From assembly GCA_018650745.1 (NCBI GenBank), contig JABIFK010000606.1:1-9791 (forward strand): a DNA stretch of 9,791 nucleotides, in the 5' to 3' direction. This stretch comes from Candidatus Latescibacterota bacterium. Its GTDB lineage: Bacteria > Latescibacterota > UBA2968. Positions 6,988 to 9,791 of the stretch are shown piece after piece. Positions within the stretch are counted from its first letter, which is position 1; each line of letters begins with the position of its first letter. The notes beneath the pieces were generated by a model, which had not been told where the DNA came from, did no database searches, and saw nothing but the letters and a program-made list of their open reading frames with translations. Both the position numbers and the translations under genes were made by a program.

Positions 6988-7026
6988 GTGTTCATTATCG
7001 GACACCACTGTATCATTATCGGACAC
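6988..7026. repeat. Paired 14-bp direct repeats, 21 bp apart; candidate activator sites
   Basis: TCATTATCGGACAC occurs exactly at 6992-7005 and 7013-7026, with a period of 21 bp, or two helical turns, so a protein would bind both on the same face. The first copy sits inside the imperfect palindrome GTGTTCATTATCGGACAC (6988-7005). The pair is centred about 107 bp upstream of the transcription start expected from the sigma-54 element at 7089-7105, where enhancer-binding proteins usually bind. Confidence 0.7.
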
Positions 7027-7088
7027 TTTTCAAATTTTCAAATTTTACCCAAAACACATAACCTACTGTAAATATTTATCTTACCCAT

Positions 7089-7105
7089 TTGGCACACATA
7101 TCGCT
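7089..7105 (+). promoter_or_regulatory. Sigma-54 (RpoN) -24/-12 promoter of the phosphatase gene
   Basis: TTGGCACACATATCGCT matches the consensus YTGGCACRNNNNTTGCW at every defined position but one (TC for TT), with the essential GG and GC exactly ten bases apart. Transcription would start near 7116, giving a leader of about 35 nt to the ATG at 7151. No comparable sigma-70 promoter was seen in the gap. Confidence 0.7.
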
Positions 7106-7138
7106 ATTGTAGAAAGCATCAGTTGTTTACTTCTACCT

Positions 7139-7143
7139 AAGGA
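7139..7143 (+). promoter_or_regulatory. Ribosome binding site that decides the phosphatase start
   Basis: AAGGA lies seven bases before the ATG at 7151. The frame stays open back to 6950, but that upstream stretch lies within the terminator hairpin, the repeats and the sigma-54 element, so it is not coding. Confidence 0.75.
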
Positions 7144-7150
7144 CAGTGCC

Positions 7151-8779
7151 ATGATGAAATTACTCGGACGTTCAAACAAAGTCGGTCACCTCAGCTCTCC
7201 CGACCGAAAAACCGATCAAAGCGTTATCCATCTCGACATCACCCAATGTTTCTCCGACAGCTTAAGCGTATTAACACAGCATCCCATACTGCTTGTTGGG
7301 GCATCTCTCTTAACGGTTATCCTAAGCGCAGCATCAGGCCTATTGCTCATGGGCAGTCTCTATGCAGGCTTGCTCATCATCACCCTCAAAGCAATGGATG
7401 GCACCGCACCCACATTGGGCAATCTGTTTAACCACATCAAACAATTCCCAAGTTTCTTTTTGGTCCTCGTGTTCTGTGTGACAACCATCCTAACAGGCAT
7501 CTTGTTGGTGCTTGTTCCTTTTACCCTCCTCAACTGGCACACACTGCTCTTCGATGCAACCATCCCACTTTCAGACCGCATCACCCAACTCGCCACACAA
7601 ATACAAAACGTCTCCTGGGGATTTCGCCTCGCGTTTCTCTCCTTCGCCGCTGGTTTGTGTTACTTCATCACCCCTCGCATTTTTGCAGGCGTGCGCTGCC
7701 TCTACATGTTACCCCTTACTACCGAAAGAAACCTACCCGCCGATGAAACCTACGTTGAAAGCAAAAAAGCCGTGCAACAACACGGCTTCAAACAACACGT
7801 CTTACTCACCCTCATCATGCTTTGGATCCTTGCCATAAACCTCGAAGCCTTTGCAGCCGCAGCCCTTTCGATGCCCGCACTCATAGGACTGACTGGATTA
7901 TTCGTTTTCCAACAACCTTTCCTAATCGGTCTCTTGGCATCCGCCTACCGACAAACCCTGCGCGTAGAAGCCCACCAACAAGAGCAACACGAAGAACACG
8001 TTGTCGAAATGCAAGACGAACTCAAAACCGCACGCGACATGCAACTGAGCCTCCTCCCCTCCGAAAATCCAAACCTCGATGGTTATGAACTCGACGACAT
8101 CTGCATCCCCGCCAATGCTGTCTGTGGCGACTACTACACCTACCGCTGGCTCAACGAGCGCTATTTCGCCCTCATCGCCGCCGACGTCTCCGGCAAAGCC
8201 ATGCAAGCCGCCGTAACTGCCGTGCGCTTCAATGAAATGGTGCGATACGAATGCAAAAACCGCATCGACCCCGCCGAAATCTTAGACGGCCTCGATGCCT
8301 CCCTCGAAGATCAAATTGGCATGATGAGCTTCATCACCTGCTGCGTCGCAGTCCTCGACACCCACACAAACACCGTCGAAATCGCCAACGCCGGCCACTG
8401 TGAACCCTGCATTTTTTCGCACCTTACAGAACAAACCGAAATGATCTCTCTACCCGGTTTCCCCTTAGGCCTCGCCCGAAGCCTACGCCCCCAATCCGGT
8501 TACGAAAAATATCAAACCACCCTCGAACCCGGCGACACACTGTTCCTCTACTCAGACGGCGTAGTCGAAGCCCGAAACAAAGCTGGCGAACTATACGAAG
8601 ACGAACGCCTGATCAAACTCTTAACCCGAGCAGGCAACCGACTCAACCCAAAAGAAATCATTGACCGCGTCGTCCAAGAAGTCGAACGCCACATCGGCAA
8701 CGCCCCCCCATCCGATGACATCTCAATGATCGCATTCAAACGACAAAAAACACCCAACTTACAAACAGCCACTAAATAA
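7151..8779 (+). CDS. Membrane-anchored SpoIIE/RsbU-type PP2C serine phosphatase
   Basis: This 542-residue protein joins a polytopic membrane region to a cytoplasmic PP2C phosphatase. Helices lie near 46-66, 66-80, 101-123, 158-175, 217-240 and 243-265. The repeated xxLGNLF-like loop and the late ESKKAVQQHGFK segment recall the DUF975/YciC-type membrane fold. A short charged coiled coil (about 272-296) leads into ARDMQLSLLP (294-303), the linker typical of RsbU proteins. The catalytic motifs are complete: CGDYY (D327), ADVSGK (D345), NAGH (413-416), FPLGL (437-441), YSDGVVEAR (D469) and SDD (521-523). RsbU-type enzymes dephosphorylate anti-sigma antagonists in partner-switching pathways. No STAS, HATPase or sigma-factor gene lies in the window, so its partner is encoded elsewhere. 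The first visible Gly of the usual GGD motif is Cys. Transcription is probably sigma-54 dependent. Confidence 0.9.
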   Translation: MMKLLGRSNKVGHLSSPDRKTDQSVIHLDITQCFSDSLSVLTQHPILLVGASLLTVILSAASGLLLMGSLYAGLLIITLKAMDGTAPTLGNLFNHIKQFPSFFLVLVFCVTTILTGILLVLVPFTLLNWHTLLFDATIPLSDRITQLATQIQNVSWGFRLAFLSFAAGLCYFITPRIFAGVRCLYMLPLTTERNLPADETYVESKKAVQQHGFKQHVLLTLIMLWILAINLEAFAAAALSMPALIGLTGLFVFQQPFLIGLLASAYRQTLRVEAHQQEQHEEHVVEMQDELKTARDMQLSLLPSENPNLDGYELDDICIPANAVCGDYYTYRWLNERYFALIAADVSGKAMQAAVTAVRFNEMVRYECKNRIDPAEILDGLDASLEDQIGMMSFITCCVAVLDTHTNTVEIANAGHCEPCIFSHLTEQTEMISLPGFPLGLARSLRPQSGYEKYQTTLEPGDTLFLYSDGVVEARNKAGELYEDERLIKLLTRAGNRLNPKEIIDRVVQEVERHIGNAPPSDDISMIAFKRQKTPNLQTATK

Positions 8780-8782
8780 AAC

Positions 8783-8810
8783 GCAAAGCACAAAGAGCGA
8801 AGCACAAAGC
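8783..8810. repeat. Degenerate 7-bp tandem repeat, four units
   Basis: Directly after the phosphatase stop come GCAAAGC, ACAAAGA, GCGAAGC and ACAAAGC, all fitting the pattern RCRAAGM. The 10-mer AAGCACAAAG recurs exactly at 8786 and 8800. It is non-coding and its function is unknown. Confidence 0.6.
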
Positions 8811-8838
8811 GTGTTTAACACTTTACCAATTTTACGAT

Positions 8839-8946
8839 TCTAAGCTTTTGACCCCAATGCCTTTCATCCCCTTCAGGGGACCGAGGGGTGCCTCTAAGCT
8901 TTTGACTCCAACGCCTTTCATCCCCTTTAGGGGACCGAGGGGTGCC
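8839..8946. repeat. 54-bp tandem duplication with a hairpin in each unit
   Basis: Units 8839-8892 and 8893-8946 are adjacent, equal in length and differ at only three positions. Each begins TCTAAGCTTTTGAC, contains a CCCCT/AGGGG stem (CCCCTTCAGGGG in the first, CCCCTTTAGGGG in the second) and ends GACCGAGGGGTGCC. The difference in the hairpin falls in the loop, so the stem is kept. TTTAAG at 8947-8952 may be the start of a third, degraded copy. The array lies directly before the ribosome binding site of the downstream permease gene. Confidence 0.85.
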
Positions 8947-8950
8947 TTTA

Positions 8951-8955
8951 AGAGG
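8951..8955 (+). promoter_or_regulatory. Ribosome binding site of the downstream permease gene
   Basis: AGAGG lies seven bases before the ATG at 8963 and immediately follows the 54-bp tandem repeat. It supports the start that yields the family's typical N-terminus, MFKNYITIAIRNL. Confidence 0.6.
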
Positions 8956-8962
8956 TTCTCAA

Positions 8963-9791
8963 ATGTTCAAAAACTACATCACCATCGCCATTCGCAATCT
9001 CGCACGCCACAAGGCATACACATTCATCAACATCATCGGTCTGGCAATCGGCCTCACATGTAGCACGCTAATTTTTCTCTACCTCCAGCACGAATTCAGC
9101 TACAACCGACACCATAGCAAAGCCGATCGCATTTATAAAATTCTCCACGCACAACGCCAATCAAACGGTAACGTGAGGTATCAATTCGCCGCTCAAGGCC
9201 CAATTGCACCCGCATTGGCAGAAGAATTCCCCGAAATTGAACGTGCCACACGCTTCATGCATCGCGACAATGTATATGTTGGAATTGAAGGAAAAGAGCA
9301 TTTGAAGGGCACGACAATGGTCGCCGATAGAGAATTTTTCAACGTCTTCGATTTTCCATTGATTGAGGGCAATGTACAAACTGGCTTGCAAACACCTTTC
9401 TCAATCTTTGTAACACAGAGCTTTGCCAAAAAATTGTTTGGTGATACCAGTCCCATTGGAAAAACGGTATCTGTACAAAGCAAATTTTTTGATGAGATCT
9501 ACACGGTCACAGGCATTTTGCAAGATATACCCGAAACCAGTGTTTGGGAGCTTTCACCAGATCTAATCACCACAACAGTGCCACTTAAAAGTGCCGAACG
9601 GATGAAGGAAGTTTGGGAAAACTGGCAAGGGTGGGGTCCACGACATGTTGGCCTTACATATAGTTATGCTCTGCTTAAACAAGGCGAATCCGTCTCTGCC
9701 ACAGCAGAAAAGCTTCCCGATTTTGTAAAGCGGCATTTAGGTAATGACATTGCACAAACAGATCATTACGAACTCATGCCACTGACACAAC
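8963..9791 (+). CDS. FtsX/MacB-like ABC transporter permease (partial, C-terminus off the right edge)
   Basis: The frame is open from the ATG at 8963 to the edge (276 codons). It starts as full-length members of this family do: a short basic amphipathic segment (1-18), a first membrane helix (about 19-42, with IIGLAIGLTCSTLIF), then a MacB-type periplasmic core domain containing FFNVFDFPLIEG (125-136), VTQSFAKKLFG (150-160) and VTGILQDIP (182-190). Complete relatives have about 800 residues and two FtsX domains, and pair with a separate ATP-binding subunit to export lipids, lipoproteins or peptides. It is the intact counterpart of the remnants at 4322-6154, whose missing N-terminal half would look like this. 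No ATPase gene is in the window, and the substrate cannot be inferred. Confidence 0.92.
   Translation, partial: MFKNYITIAIRNLARHKAYTFINIIGLAIGLTCSTLIFLYLQHEFSYNRHHSKADRIYKILHAQRQSNGNVRYQFAAQGPIAPALAEEFPEIERATRFMHRDNVYVGIEGKEHLKGTTMVADREFFNVFDFPLIEGNVQTGLQTPFSIFVTQSFAKKLFGDTSPIGKTVSVQSKFFDEIYTVTGILQDIPETSVWELSPDLITTTVPLKSAERMKEVWENWQGWGPRHVGLTYSYALLKQGESVSATAEKLPDFVKRHLGNDIAQTDHYELMPLTQ

Noticed and set aside
6992..7026. Direct repeats read as a CRISPR or as an intact insertion sequence end
   Set aside because: There are only two units with a 7-bp gap and no cas or transposase gene, so neither an array nor an intact element can be supported.
6950..7150. In-frame 67-codon upstream extension of the phosphatase
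   Set aside because: The stretch contains a terminator hairpin, the 14-bp repeats and the sigma-54 element, and the start at 7151 has a good ribosome binding site.
8811..8821. GTGTT/AACAC inverted repeat after the phosphatase gene, considered as a terminator
   Set aside because: A one-base loop is not possible, the realistic stem is only three pairs, and there is no T-run.

Overview
The window is bacterial, of moderate GC content, with intergenic repeats and clear Shine-Dalgarno sequences (AAGGAG, GGGAGGG, AGGTGGG, AAGGA) before most starts. The long two-domain FtsX/MacB-type permeases are of the kind common in Bacteroidota, but the strong Shine-Dalgarno sequences argue against that phylum. 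The mix of UxuA-like enzyme paralogues, GH4, large permeases and hairpin-rich intergenic repeats suggests an uncultured phylum such as Latescibacterota or Poribacteria. That assignment is an inference, and no marker gene is present to settle it.

Region 1 (1-4268) is a carbohydrate locus built around a divergent promoter region at 2669-2948. On the minus strand lie a sugar-phosphate isomerase/epimerase-like TIM barrel (1874-2668) and two UxuA-like mannonate dehydratase paralogues (837-1820, and 1-683, which runs off the left edge). A 72-bp REP/MITE-like element (729-800) separates the paralogues. On the plus strand is a family 4 glycoside hydrolase (2949-4268) with a CHGV metal-site motif. A consistent but unproven reading is release of a uronic acid or related sugar by the GH4 enzyme, followed by isomerisation and dehydration by the minus-strand enzymes.

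Region 2 (4322-6154) holds two 5'-truncated pieces of FtsX-like ABC permease genes. The first keeps about 485 C-terminal codons and the second only the last 118. The second piece follows in the same frame, four codons after the stop of the first. A hairpin terminator (6195-6235) closes the region.

Region 3 (6328-6978) is a compact BrnT/BrnA-type toxin-antitoxin module with its own sigma-70-like promoter, a 17-bp gene overlap and a strong intrinsic terminator.

Region 4 (6988-8779) is a membrane-anchored SpoIIE/RsbU-type PP2C phosphatase. Upstream is a near-consensus sigma-54 -24/-12 element (7089-7105), and about 80 bp further upstream are two 14-bp direct repeats exactly 21 bp apart. Together these look like a sigma-54 promoter with activator sites.

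Region 5 (8780-9791) carries a degenerate heptamer repeat, a 54-bp tandem repeat with hairpins, and the start of an intact FtsX/MacB-like permease that runs off the right edge. No rRNA, tRNA, CRISPR array or transposase gene was seen.
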